From Colwellia echini (GTDB lineage: Bacteria; Pseudomonadota; Gammaproteobacteria; Enterobacterales; Alteromonadaceae), in the NCBI RefSeq assembly GCF_002843355.2, contig NZ_PJAI02000002.1, positions 186,001-250,000 of the forward strand: DNA of 64,000 nucleotides. The letters are read 5' to 3'. The notes under the pieces are model-generated. The model saw only the letters and a list, made by a program, of their open reading frames with translations, had not been told where the DNA came from and ran no database searches. The translations under genes and the position numbers were made by a program. Positions 39,454 through 48,818 of the stretch are shown here, one piece after another; position 1 is the first letter of the stretch, and each line of letters opens with the position of its first letter.

Positions 39454-40119
39454 CTATTTTCTTCCAAGTATTCTAAGTATACGCAAGAACAAGTTAATAA
39501 TGTCCATATACAAGGCTGCAGCGCTATCAATCGCATTGTCATAGGTTTTAGGAATAGCATTTGCTCTAGCCCAGTCATAACCTATGTAACCACAAAATAT
39601 TATGGCGACAATCCAATCTAAAATCCCGTGATGGGTGTTAAATATAAATATTTCAATTAGTTCTACTACAATCACGCAAAGAAGTGCGATGGTAAGTCCG
39701 CCGGATATTTTTTTTAAAAAAGCAGGGTACATGGATCCTAAAAGCATCATAACAAAGGTAACCATACCGGTAACTCTTATTGCTTCTAATACAATGTTAG
39801 GATCGTATTGACTGACCGCTAAATTAATAATTAAGCCAAACGGAACAACCACAAGGTTATAACCAATAAAGCTAACTAATGGATTAATAGATTTAGAAAA
39901 TAGATAAATACCCAAAAAAGCCGAAGCGAAAAAACCAATAAAGAAAATTATGGGGTTAACGTGACTTATCGACTCAACAGGAATGTTTAATACCATAAAC
40001 CAGTTGACCACAAAGCCCCACAATAACGTCAAGCCAATGACAATATTGTAAGTTGATGCGCTAATTATTTTGCTATTGGTTGTGGTTCTATCAAATACAT
40101 TTACTTCCATTTTATTCAT
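39454..40119 (-). CDS. Bax inhibitor-1-like membrane protein (second copy)
   Basis: 221 residues, about seven membrane helices. The end (YDWARANAIPKTYDNAIDSAAALYMDIINLFLRILRIL) is the BI-1 family C-terminal signature and parallels YDTSRI...LYLNIYNIFVSLLQLLG in YccA of this window. It is clearly diverged from YccA. The ATG at 40110 has better AAGGA spacing than that at 40119. Function unknown; calcium or protease modulation as in other BI-1 proteins is speculation. Confidence 0.8.
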   Translation of the reverse strand: MNKMEVNVFDRTTTNSKIISASTYNIVIGLTLLWGFVVNWFMVLNIPVESISHVNPIIFFIGFFASAFLGIYLFSKSINPLVSFIGYNLVVVPFGLIINLAVSQYDPNIVLEAIRVTGMVTFVMMLLGSMYPAFLKKISGGLTIALLCVIVVELIEIFIFNTHHGILDWIVAIIFCGYIGYDWARANAIPKTYDNAIDSAAALYMDIINLFLRILRILGRK

Positions 40120-40245
40120 TCCTTATAATTTTTATGTTGATGATTAAATTTATATCTATTATAACCGTTTCATTAATTCATCTGTTTCGTTATCGTTATT
40201 TTTTGAGTGGTATTCTTGGGCTGTATTCGTGAAGTAAAAGCCTTA

Positions 40246-41136
40246 TTAATTTTTATTCGCAGCACTCGCCATTTCAATAAAGTTATGTAAATAATCTACT
40301 TCAATATCCTTTTCACGCATACCAATAAATATCTGCTTATTGATACCTTTTTCACCTAAGCGAACCGCTTTAATCGGTAATTGTTTTGCATATTGACCAA
40401 CAAGCCAAGCGGGTAAAGCGCTTACGCCGCGTTTACTAGCAACCATTTGCAACATAATATCAGTGGTTTCTATTACTTTATGTTTATTCGGACTACATTG
40501 TGCGGGTAACATAAACTGGCTAAATATATCTAATCGCTCCATTGCAACGGGATAAGTTATTAAAGTTTCGGTACTTAATTGCTCTGGCATTACAGTTTTT
40601 TGTTGAGCAATGGGATGATCTTCATGTACAACTAATACAAGTTCATAATCAAATACAGGTGTAAATATTACGCCTTTATTGAATAATGGATCAGGTGTTA
40701 CCAATGCATCAATATCATGACTAAAAAGCGCTGCCATGCCACCAAATTGAAAGCGTTGTTTTACATCAACGTCAACTTCAGGCCATTTAGCTAAATAGGG
40801 CGAAACCACCGTTAATAACCATTGATAACAAGGGTGGCATTCCATGCCTATACGTAATGCGCCTTTTTGACCTAGGGCAATTTTGGAAACTATCGCTTCG
40901 GTATGGTGAAGTTGAGGTAATATTCGGTTTGCTAACGCCAATATGGCTTGTCCTGCTTGGGTTAGTCGTAGGTTTCTACCTTCCTTTTGCCAAACTTTGG
41001 TTTTCAATTGGCCTTCTAGCTTTTTAATTGCGTGACTCAATGCCGATTGTGTTAAACATAACTTGTCGGCAGCTTCGGTCAACGTGCCTAGTTGATCTAC
41101 TTGCTGTAAAATTTCTAAATGAGTACGTTCAATCAT
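40246..41136 (-). CDS. metR: LysR-family regulator, MetR-like
   Basis: 296 residues from the ATG at 41136; a TTG five codons upstream has no better support. N-terminal winged helix (LEILQQVDQLGTLTEAADKLCLTQSALSHAIKKLEGQL) and effector domain with LRIGMECHPCYQWLLTVV, typical of MetR, the homocysteine-responsive activator of methionine genes. MLQMVASKRGVSALPAWLV also matches. No met gene is next to it; the divergent gene is a protease, 630 bp away. Symbol assigned on family resemblance. Confidence 0.82.
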   Translation of the reverse strand: MIERTHLEILQQVDQLGTLTEAADKLCLTQSALSHAIKKLEGQLKTKVWQKEGRNLRLTQAGQAILALANRILPQLHHTEAIVSKIALGQKGALRIGMECHPCYQWLLTVVSPYLAKWPEVDVDVKQRFQFGGMAALFSHDIDALVTPDPLFNKGVIFTPVFDYELVLVVHEDHPIAQQKTVMPEQLSTETLITYPVAMERLDIFSQFMLPAQCSPNKHKVIETTDIMLQMVASKRGVSALPAWLVGQYAKQLPIKAVRLGEKGINKQIFIGMREKDIEVDYLHNFIEMASAANKN

Positions 41137-41649
41137 AAAGTGTTTAGCCAAATTTAAAAAACAAAGTATGAGTATAATTCATATATCAATATAAATTAAT
41201 TGTTTTTTTTCATGCTATAACGAACTTATAACCTCTTAAATATTTAAATAACGACAACCAATAAGGTGCATTAATAATTGCTTTAGCCAAACATTGCTTG
41301 AGTGTTTAATGCAATTTGTGAGTGTTTTATAATCACTTTGTAAAGTATTTATGGCTTGTTTCGTTTTATTCTTTACTACGCTGGCAGTAGTTCTGCTAGC
41401 GTAGCAAAAATTAGAGGGATAAGTTAACCGTTGATTTACTTATGCCGTTCAAAACCTTATTGATATGTTATGAATAAATAGCTTAATGCTTGAAGTATAC
41501 GTAAATAGGGCGTATCCGTAATTTACACAACTTAAATTCATTGCTATTTTTCACCTTTTACGTGAATAGATTAAACCTTTAAAGCGTTACGCGTTACATT
41601 TTTAGTAGGTTAATTAATTGATTATTTTTAACTTATGGTATATCTATCG
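41137..41649. other. Long gap upstream of the MetR-like gene
   Basis: 513 bp with no convincing gene. The only structure is a strong hairpin at 41376-41404 (CTACGCTGGCAG with CTGCTAGCGTAG, one mismatch, loop TAGTT) without a T run. A 17-codon frame over the hairpin is not believable. Confidence 0.5.
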
Positions 41650-41684
41650 TTGACAACACAAATGATAATAATTATCATTTGTGT
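41650..41684 (+). promoter_or_regulatory. Fur-box promoter of the S24/S26 protease gene
   Basis: TTGACA (41650-41655), 17 bp, TATCAT (41673-41678) is a near-ideal sigma-70 promoter. Inside it lies a perfect palindrome, 14-bp arms around A41670, whose centre AATGATAATAATTATCATT is an excellent Fur box. A repressor bound here would cover spacer and -10, so expression should rise in iron limitation. Leader about 85 nt. Confidence 0.88.
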
Positions 41685-41769
41685 TTCTTGGTGGTTTACT
41701 TGAGTATTATTGTTAGCAGGTTTGAATCATTAAAGAATTTCATTCATAAGGAATAATAAGGAGAATTAA

Positions 41770-42216
41770 ATGATTTTCGAACTATTAAACAAACTTGATG
41801 AGAAATACCCCTTTGATTGTGCTGCTGCGCAGTGTGATATTCCTTATAAAAATTCGCAGCCTATATCATTGCAATGTGTAGTGATTGCCATATTACGTAT
41901 ATTCGGACTTAATTTGTTTAAAGTTACTGGAGAAAGTATGGCACCTGCAATTCCATCGGGTTGTTTTATACTGTCTGCAAAGTTGTTAATGATGCTGCCA
42001 ATAAAAGAAGGGCAAACCATGGTTATTAACCATCCTCAATTTGGCGTGATTGTTAAAACGGTGGCAATGGTTGACAAAAATGGTTTTGTTTGGAGCCGAG
42101 GAGCAAATAATAATAGCTTGTCGGTAGAGCAATTAGGCCCTGTTTATAAACATCAAATACTTGGCCGAGTTGTCCGAGTTTTTACGCCCCCGTTGACAAA
42201 AAAGGCTTATCTTTAA
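41770..42216 (+). CDS. S24/S26 signal-peptidase-like protease
   Basis: 148 residues. The Ser-Lys dyad is visible: S55 in VTGESMAPAIPSGCF and K96 in QFGVIVKTVAMV. WSRGANNNSLS matches the family end block. The closest idea is the nickel-SOD maturation protease type (SodX-like), which trims the SodN leader; but sodN is not beside it and about 45 extra N-terminal residues are present. The N-terminus has a weakly hydrophobic stretch (VVIAILRIFGL), so membrane association is possible. GGAG precedes the ATG. Regulated by the Fur-box promoter. Confidence 0.82.
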   Translation: MIFELLNKLDEKYPFDCAAAQCDIPYKNSQPISLQCVVIAILRIFGLNLFKVTGESMAPAIPSGCFILSAKLLMMLPIKEGQTMVINHPQFGVIVKTVAMVDKNGFVWSRGANNNSLSVEQLGPVYKHQILGRVVRVFTPPLTKKAYL

Positions 42217-43319
42217 TCAGCAGGCCGTGGAACATCATCCATACTCACTTCTTGCGCTTGGGCTATATTTTTTGACCTTTCTCTGTCATCGGCATCGGGC
42301 TGCAAACCATGCTGGTTAGCTCCTCGTATAGGTGAAAATACCAAACGTGTTAAAAGCGGAAAATGATCTGAACCAATTGAAGGTAAACGTTGAATCGAGT
42401 GTAGTGTGAAGTGTTGGCTGTGAAATAAATGATCTAAAGGCCAGCGTAAAAAAGGATAATCAGCATGAAACGTGTTGTACATACCTCGGCCAACCCTTGG
42501 GTCTAATAAGCCACTTATTTTACGAAATAGGCGTGTAGTACTAGACCAGGCAACATCATTAAGATCGCCCGTTACGATAATAGGGAGATCACTTTTATTT
42601 ATGTCTTTACTAACACTTTCACCAATACTTTTAGCTATTATTACCAATTCAGCATCACGCTCTGCAGATTCTGTATTTTCGGTAGGGCTTGGTGGCGCGG
42701 GATGAACAAAGTGAACCCTAATTTTATCCCCCGTTTTTAATACTAAACAAGCGTGTATCGATGGTACATCTTTTTCAACAAGAAATGATATTTCTTGCTC
42801 TTCTATAGGTAAGCGTGAATACAGGTGCATGCCGTATAAATTATCTAGCGGGCACTTTACGCTGTAGGGCATTTCTGCTTCTAGTACATTAAGTTTATCT
42901 TCCCACCATTGATCGGACTCTAATGTAACCAGAATATCGGGTTTGTGTTTTCTTACTAATTGTATTAACGCATCACTATTGCGATTTGGTGTAAGCACAT
43001 TAGAGGTGAGAATACTGAGTTGTTTGTTTGGATTATTATTTGTGGCACTTTTAACTTCTTTACGGCATAAAATTGTGTAAGGCAGTATCCACCATAATTG
43101 CCAAATTAAACAAAAAGCAGTGGCAGCAATAGCTCCCTTTGTTATCGGTAATTGAATATCAAGTAAAGTTAAATTAGCGATCAACAAAGCTGCGGCAATA
43201 ATAGCAATTTGTAAACGAGGAAAATCTAGCGCTCTGACAATCCAGTGTGAATGTCGAGATAATGGTAGTAACGTTGCAATAACAATGAAACATGTGCAGA
43301 TTATAAGCAGGTGAAGCAT
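42213..43319 (-). CDS. Endonuclease/exonuclease/phosphatase family membrane protein
   Basis: 368 residues. Three or four N-terminal helices (about 1-82), then an EEP domain: LSILTSNVLTPNRNSDALI, PDILVTLESDQWWED, VHFVHPAPPSP, PIIVTGDLNDVAWSS and GSDHFPLLTRLVF hold the metal and catalytic residues. Such proteins face the periplasm; the substrate (phospholipid, DNA or other) is unknown. Convergent with the protease gene, their ends overlapping by 4 nt. The C-terminal 30 residues are charged and variable. Confidence 0.9.
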   Translation of the reverse strand: MLHLLIICTCFIVIATLLPLSRHSHWIVRALDFPRLQIAIIAAALLIANLTLLDIQLPITKGAIAATAFCLIWQLWWILPYTILCRKEVKSATNNNPNKQLSILTSNVLTPNRNSDALIQLVRKHKPDILVTLESDQWWEDKLNVLEAEMPYSVKCPLDNLYGMHLYSRLPIEEQEISFLVEKDVPSIHACLVLKTGDKIRVHFVHPAPPSPTENTESAERDAELVIIAKSIGESVSKDINKSDLPIIVTGDLNDVAWSSTTRLFRKISGLLDPRVGRGMYNTFHADYPFLRWPLDHLFHSQHFTLHSIQRLPSIGSDHFPLLTRLVFSPIRGANQHGLQPDADDRERSKNIAQAQEVSMDDVPRPAD

Positions 43320-43441
43320 AGAAGTTTAGTTCTCAGTTGATCATTAATGGAAAATGATAAAGGTAAATAGAGGATGTTAGCAACGAAATATGTCAGTAAC
43401 CTGAATATATCAGAAAAATAATAAATTCCTTAGCTTGAGTT

Positions 43442-44631
43442 CAGGGCAACCGCATACTTTGATGGATATTTAACCAAATATAATTTCGGTTCTAAATTCA
43501 TCAATCCTCGCTGCTCGCTTTAATTTCCTACGCATACTGATTTTACTAGGGTGTAGCCGTGATAGGTTCAAACCAAACCGTCTGATAATACCGACATTTT
43601 CAGCACCATCTTCTTTTCTTATTCGGCAATCATCTTCCTTAAAGGTTACATCTAACACCCAGTGGACTTTGTTCTCAACTTCCCAATGCCCTCGTATAGC
43701 ATCACTGATTTGGACAACATTAGGAGATAAGCTCGATATATAGTAAAGCGTTTCAGCTTGTTCTTTATCCTTGGTTATACGCTTTCGTGTGACCTCTATA
43801 ATTGTCTGTATTCCTTGCCATTTATCTCCCTCTTCAATCCATTCGCTCATTCTCAGTTGGCGATAGTGACGACTTTCTATCCTGCCATGCCCGCTATCTA
43901 TTTCTTCATGACCTTGGATGTGTTCGGGGCTATCTCGTGTCACTTTATGAAAATAAGCTGCTATCTCTTCTTTTAACTTTTTATGATTGTTCTTGACGCA
44001 TAAAACATAATCACCACCATTATTAAGAATTTTAGCCACGATTTGTTTTTGTGTATTCATTGCATCAGCACTGACAATTGCGCCTGAGATATTTAGCGTA
44101 TCTAACATTTCCAACACGCTACTATTTTCATTCTTTTTACCTTCACTGCGTGCTTGTGCCAAGACTAACCCGTTGGATTTGCTCCATGCTGTTATGCTGT
44201 GTAGAGCGCTATTACGTTCCCCATCAAAGGAGTGGCGTAGCGTTTTACCATCAATCGCTATTTGTTCTTTTCCGTTGTCTCGCCTAACTTCGTTGACCCA
44301 ATTTATAAGTGCTTGATTGAACTGCTTCGGTGAAATAGCACGAATAATACGCGCTATGGTGTCATCAACTGGAATACCTTGCTGGAATGGCCTATGTAAT
44401 CTTAGCCAATCAAGCTTGTCGTGACCGAAGTCTTCAATATCCTGCCATCCTTCAGCGCCGGATATCACAGCGCTAACGGTAAGAAATAAGATATCGATGA
44501 AATCATATTTAACATTAATATCTTTACGTGGGTCTTCAATAATAGAAAAGTGATCAATAAATGACATAGCAAACTCCTGTTTTAAGGAGTCTATTAGATC
44601 ACGTTATCGCATAAAGTACGATCTTGCCCTG
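43442..44631 (-). mobile_element. ISAs1-family insertion sequence, 1190 bp, intact
   Basis: Ends are inverted: CAGGGCAACCGCATACTTTG on the left and, reverse-complemented, CAGGGCAAGATCGTACTTTA on the right. A perfect 10-bp target duplication AGCTTGAGTT flanks it (43432-43441 and 44632-44641). The single gene is a full-length transposase. Insertion was into intergenic DNA, so no gene is broken. The clean duplication suggests a fairly recent event. Confidence 0.93.
43470..44567 (-). CDS. ISAs1-family transposase
   Basis: 365 residues, DDE type (DDE_Tnp_ISAs1, also called H-repeat-associated). MSFIDHFSIIEDPRKDINVKYDFIDILFLT and GAEGWQDIEDFGHDKLDWLR form the N-terminal DBD; catalytic region QIAIDGKTLRHSFD, GAIVSADAMNTQK and HWEVENKVHWVLDVTFKED with the last Glu/Asp. 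AGGAG precedes the ATG. Full-length and without frameshift, so potentially active. Confidence 0.96.
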   Translation of the reverse strand: MSFIDHFSIIEDPRKDINVKYDFIDILFLTVSAVISGAEGWQDIEDFGHDKLDWLRLHRPFQQGIPVDDTIARIIRAISPKQFNQALINWVNEVRRDNGKEQIAIDGKTLRHSFDGERNSALHSITAWSKSNGLVLAQARSEGKKNENSSVLEMLDTLNISGAIVSADAMNTQKQIVAKILNNGGDYVLCVKNNHKKLKEEIAAYFHKVTRDSPEHIQGHEEIDSGHGRIESRHYRQLRMSEWIEEGDKWQGIQTIIEVTRKRITKDKEQAETLYYISSLSPNVVQISDAIRGHWEVENKVHWVLDVTFKEDDCRIRKEDGAENVGIIRRFGLNLSRLHPSKISMRRKLKRAARIDEFRTEIIFG

Positions 44632-44744
44632 AGCTTGAGTTGGGATGAATTAGGGTCTGTTGATCTTTCGAGATTACTTTTACTAATCTTTTTATAGACT
44701 ATAATTTATTTACTTTACGAACAAACTTTACCGACAATTAAAAT

Positions 44745-45044
44745 ATGTTAATTGAATTAACTACACCGATATTTAAGTGTCAGGAGGATGAAAATATCTT
44801 TTATTTACGCTTAAATGAATTTCCTCACCTGCAAAAGGTGACTAATACTCAAAAGCTGTCAGGTAAGGGCGGTATATTGCTGTATTTTACACTGAACGAA
44901 GTTAGCAGTGAAGTTAGCAGCGAAGTAAAAGTGGAGTTAACCCGTGACCAACAAAAGCAAAATGTTAAGTCCAAATTGGCGGTGTTAGCAGCTGTGCAAG
45001 AAGTAGCTAATATATGGGTTACTAGTTTTAAGGTATTAATTTAA
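44745..45044 (+). CDS. Hypothetical protein, 99 residues
   Basis: No family recognised. Begins MLIELTTPIFKCQEDENIFYLRLNEFPHLQKV, which reads like a real soluble protein. A short in-frame duplication gives EVSSEVSSEVKVE. The stop lies in a 13-bp tandem repeat, so the C-terminus may vary. It lies 100 bp right of the IS. Coding status moderately likely. Confidence 0.45.
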   Translation: MLIELTTPIFKCQEDENIFYLRLNEFPHLQKVTNTQKLSGKGGILLYFTLNEVSSEVSSEVKVELTRDQQKQNVKSKLAVLAAVQEVANIWVTSFKVLI

Positions 45045-45065
45045 GGTATTAATTTAAGGTATTAA
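45029..45065. repeat. 13-bp tandem repeat, 2.8 copies, across a stop codon
   Basis: Unit TAAGGTATTAATT repeated almost three times. It contains the stop codon of the preceding small gene in the second copy. Confidence 0.85.
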
Positions 45066-45119
45066 CACCTTAATATTATGGCGATAAGCAAGTACAATTT
45101 GATTTCTTTTCGAGTTTGT

Positions 45120-46430
45120 CTATTGCTTTATTGCCAACATACTATTGTTATTGCTAGCTTGAATAACTTTCTCTACATTGACTCCAAAGGTAACAACCGC
45201 GACTGAAAGATCGTTATTCGAAAGTGAATTATCTCTACGCTCATTTTTACTATCTTTATTTACTGTTTTATCGGCATCGGCAGTTTGATAGGCTAGCGCA
45301 AAACTAACTTGGCTTTGAAAAACTTGAGTTGAAGCATCGTATTTTATATCGCTTATATAAAATGTTCCGGCTCCACCAGGAAATGTATTTAAAAATTGAG
45401 GTTCATCACCTTGAAACAAGTCAGTAGTATCCTTGCTTAAACCAATAGTATAACCGCCATTATCTATAGCAATAATTTCAGTAACAGCCCCCTTAGAGTC
45501 ATTCTGTAGTTGAGATAGAAAAACACTCAGTTGCGAAGTCGTAATAAAGTTATAGAGAGAGCCGTCTTGTTGCTTAGCCTGGGTTTGCCATAGTTTGTCT
45601 AATGTTGTTAACTCTTGTGCTGAAAAAACATCACTTAATTTAGTTGGATGTGCAGTGGCATTTAAGTAATGCGAAAGCTTTTCTAAATAAGGTGTTAAGT
45701 AATTTATAAGGAGTTGTTGTTCATTGTGAGACAACCTTAAACTAAGCGGGTTACAGCTTGGAATATTTTCATTAAATTGCTCAACAATATTAATATTTTC
45801 ATTCAAAACTTCATCAGAAAAAGCGAAATGATGAGATTCAAATTTTATAAATTGCCAGTTGTGCTCAACCGACCTAATCATTTGATGAAATTCTATATCT
45901 CTATTAGCTTCATTATCATCAATAATTATGGCGTCAACTCTACCCGCAATGAACATATTTAATAACTGCTCACGGGTTGTAACCGATACAGCAACGCTGA
46001 ACTTGTTCTTTAATAACCAATTATGTGCAGGACTGCCATTGACAGCACCAATGAGTTTTTTATTAAATCCTTTAGCGTTATTTTGATCTGCTAAGGGGAA
46101 ATTAGTTAACCAGTACCATTTCTCGATAGAGATAGGTGTTGAGGTGTTCATGTATGTTTTATCGTCAGGACTAATAGGAAACACACCGCTAATGTTGTTA
46201 CGTGCTAATTCACGTAAGGATCTTTTTAATGGGTAAAAGTCTATTGATATTTTTTTGTTTAGTTTATGAAAAATACACTGCACAGTACTAACAGTAATAC
46301 CTTTAATTACTTTGTTTTCTATAAACTGGTATGGTGGGGCATTATAAGTTGCTAATTCAAAATCAGGGCGCTCATTAGCAACAGCATTGGTAATGAATAA
46401 TACTGCTGCCATATAAATAATTATTTTCAT
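45120..46430 (-). CDS. Periplasmic SBP-like protein with C-terminal sensor-like domain
   Basis: 436 residues. Signal peptide (KIIIYMAAVLFITNAVANE), then an SBP_bac_3-like domain to about 230: FELATYNAPPYQFIENKVIKGITVSTVQCIF, LIGAVNGSPAHNWLLKN, RVDAIIIDDNEAN. Residues about 245-430 form a second domain unlike any transporter part (AIDNGGYTIGLSKDTTDLFQG, GAGTFYISDIKYDASTQVFQSQVSFALAY), reminiscent of PDC/Cache sensor folds. No permease is near. It lies 52 bp after a chemoreceptor gene on the same strand, so it may present ligands to that receptor. Confidence 0.75.
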   Translation of the reverse strand: MKIIIYMAAVLFITNAVANERPDFELATYNAPPYQFIENKVIKGITVSTVQCIFHKLNKKISIDFYPLKRSLRELARNNISGVFPISPDDKTYMNTSTPISIEKWYWLTNFPLADQNNAKGFNKKLIGAVNGSPAHNWLLKNKFSVAVSVTTREQLLNMFIAGRVDAIIIDDNEANRDIEFHQMIRSVEHNWQFIKFESHHFAFSDEVLNENINIVEQFNENIPSCNPLSLRLSHNEQQLLINYLTPYLEKLSHYLNATAHPTKLSDVFSAQELTTLDKLWQTQAKQQDGSLYNFITTSQLSVFLSQLQNDSKGAVTEIIAIDNGGYTIGLSKDTTDLFQGDEPQFLNTFPGGAGTFYISDIKYDASTQVFQSQVSFALAYQTADADKTVNKDSKNERRDNSLSNNDLSVAVVTFGVNVEKVIQASNNNSMLAIKQ

Positions 46431-46482
46431 GTATCTTCCTTGAGAAAAATCACCGCGAAACTATAATTGTAACTTTAAACTG

Positions 46483-48108
46483 TTATACCTTAAAACGACC
46501 AACACCATCTTCGATGTTTTTAGCTAGCTGTTGTATTTGAGACGATGCATCATTAGTATCGGTTGAAATATCTTTAGTTAATATGATTTGCTCGTTTAAA
46601 GAATGTAAATTTCGATTAATGTCATCTGTTACAGCGGTTTGCTCTTCGGTTGCTGTGGCTGTTTGAATTGACATGTCGCTTACCGTTATTACACTGCTTA
46701 AAATACGTTGTAATGAAGATTCAGTTTCTTTAGATAACTCTACCGTGTTGGTTACTTTTGCAAAGCCATCGTCAATAAAACTAACAACATTATTTACCCC
46801 TGATTGTAAAGATTCAATCATGGTTTGAATGCTGTCGGTAGACTCTTGGGTTTTTTGTGCTAAGTTTCTTACTTCATCAGCAACAACCGCAAAACCTCTG
46901 CCTTGCTCACCCGCACGAGCCGCTTCTATGGCTGCGTTAAGAGCTAATAAATTAGTTTGCTCGGCAATACCTCGAATAACATCTAATACGCCCGAAATAT
47001 TTTTAGAATCTTCTGATAATTTTTTAGTGCCCTCAGATGCATTTTCAATAGTGATATATAATTGCTCTACCTGAAGAACTGAGGCGCCAATTTTAGTTAC
47101 ACCTTCTTCTGAACAAACCATTGCATCTTTAGTTTCGTCCGCTGTTTTTAAGGCAATATTTGCTAACTCTTTAGTAGCCATACTCATTTCATGTACAGCG
47201 CTAACAATCATATCTGAAGCAGTATTTTGATTATCAGCAACCTCAGAACCTTTATTGGCAAATTCTTTTAAGGTTTCGCTGCTTGTTGTTAACAGAATAA
47301 CTTCATTACGAACGCCTGATATTAATCCTCTTAAGCTTTCTACAAAGGCATTAAATGCGGTACCGAGATCGCCTATTTCGTCATGTTGTTTAATTTCTAT
47401 TTTATTGGTTAAATCACCACCGCCAGAGGTAATGTCATTGATACCATTTTTAATTTCGTTAAGTCGTTGCAGTAAAAGTTGTTGGCTATAAAAAGCCGCC
47501 AGCGTGGTAAAAATGATGACTATAATAGCAATAGTTAAGCTAACCGCTTTAGAGTTACTATTCGCTTCACTAATTTCATCTTGCAATAAACCCGCTTTAT
47601 TAAAGGCACTTTCACCTGCAACATCATAAAGTTTTCTTAAATTTGAGAATGCTGTTTTTGAACTACCTTGCATAATTGCTTGAGCAGTTTCGCTGTTACC
47701 TGAGTTTGCTGCAGCGATAACTTGTTCAACTTGCATAAACCACGCATTATATAAGTTATCAAACTCTTTTAAGGCATTGATTACGTCGGGGTACTCTTGC
47801 ATTAACTTACGATAGTTATTAAAACGCTCTTTTGCCTGCGCTGCATTTTCATTAATTTCTGCTATAAAGTTAGAATTTACACTAGTAGAGGAAGCTAATT
47901 GAATTTCTGCTACTCGTGCTTGATATAAATCACGATCAGCATTAAGCACCGAATTAATTGCAGGCATAAATCGATTAGGGAAAATTTTTGCATTACTTTC
48001 AAGTGTTTCAGTCAGCGAGTAATTTGCCATGGTAATACCTACTAACGAAATTAAGGCAATGGCGAGAGGAATAGAATACTTTACTTTGATACTTAAGTTA
48101 TCGAACAT
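46483..48108 (-). CDS. Methyl-accepting chemotaxis protein (4HB-type)
   Basis: 541 residues from the ATG at 48108 (AGGTG at good spacing); an upstream start would add 13 unrelated residues. A first membrane helix, a periplasmic four-helix bundle (about 40-190), a second helix ([20 protein letters not shown]), a HAMP domain, and the signalling hairpin with the tip [39 protein letters not shown]. It controls CheA and so flagellar or twitching behaviour. Ligand unknown; cotranscription with the binding-protein gene downstream suggests indirect sensing. Confidence 0.93.
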   Translation of the reverse strand: MFDNLSIKVKYSIPLAIALISLVGITMANYSLTETLESNAKIFPNRFMPAINSVLNADRDLYQARVAEIQLASSTSVNSNFIAEINENAAQAKERFNNYRKLMQEYPDVINALKEFDNLYNAWFMQVEQVIAAANSGNSETAQAIMQGSSKTAFSNLRKLYDVAGESAFNKAGLLQDEISEANSNSKAVSLTIAIIVIIFTTLAAFYSQQLLLQRLNEIKNGINDITSGGGDLTNKIEIKQHDEIGDLGTAFNAFVESLRGLISGVRNEVILLTTSSETLKEFANKGSEVADNQNTASDMIVSAVHEMSMATKELANIALKTADETKDAMVCSEEGVTKIGASVLQVEQLYITIENASEGTKKLSEDSKNISGVLDVIRGIAEQTNLLALNAAIEAARAGEQGRGFAVVADEVRNLAQKTQESTDSIQTMIESLQSGVNNVVSFIDDGFAKVTNTVELSKETESSLQRILSSVITVSDMSIQTATATEEQTAVTDDINRNLHSLNEQIILTKDISTDTNDASSQIQQLAKNIEDGVGRFKV

Positions 48109-48818
48109 GTTAATTGCACCTTTTGTACACGTAAAAATTATTTTCAATTTAATTGATTAAATGAGCACTTTGCTAAACCTTGGGTTTAAATATATGCCTC
48201 AAATAACAAAGCAGGTTGATAGTATTAGATTTATTAAACTAAATTTAAGTAAATATTAGTCTAAACATTTGAAATGTGAAATTTAATAGTAATTTTTTAT
48301 GAAAATTATTTTTTATGTTAATTAATTGATTAATAATTGATATAGCTTGCTATATAGAGATAGTTACTTTGGTTAATTTAAATGTTGAGATAACCCCACT
48401 AATAGACACTATATAAATAGGCATAGAGTCGGCGCATAAAAAAGGTTAGAATGAGTAATCTAGTAGGTTGAGACAACGCGTTTAATTGGTATCTATTGCC
48501 TATTTTTGCCCGTTAAAATAATAAATGACAGCGTTATTTATTCAAAAAAACTGCTTGAATATACACATAATGATTGACTCTGAAGCGTTTTACGGGTATT
48601 TTTCCCGCCGCTTTTAAATATGATTAAATCAATAGCGTCTCGTCTCATAAAGACCCAATAAAAATCTAGCGCACATGTTCAAGAAATTCTAAATAATATC
48701 CTGAAGGGTCGATAGCGTAAAATTTGAGCATTTTAAATATATAGCTAAATTAGCAGGCAGCTTTTTTACAAAGCATTTAGCTGCTAATAGAAATAGTTTG
48801 ATGAAATAGGAACAAGCA
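48109..48818. other. AT-rich gap between chemoreceptor and gltB
   Basis: 710 bp between divergent genes. No open frame with a good start, no clear terminator, no operator was recognised. It presumably holds the promoters of both units. Confidence 0.45.

Noticed and set aside
41349..41402. 17-codon hydrophobic frame upstream of the protease gene
   Set aside because: It coincides with a strong hairpin and has no ribosome-binding motif; more likely structure than peptide.
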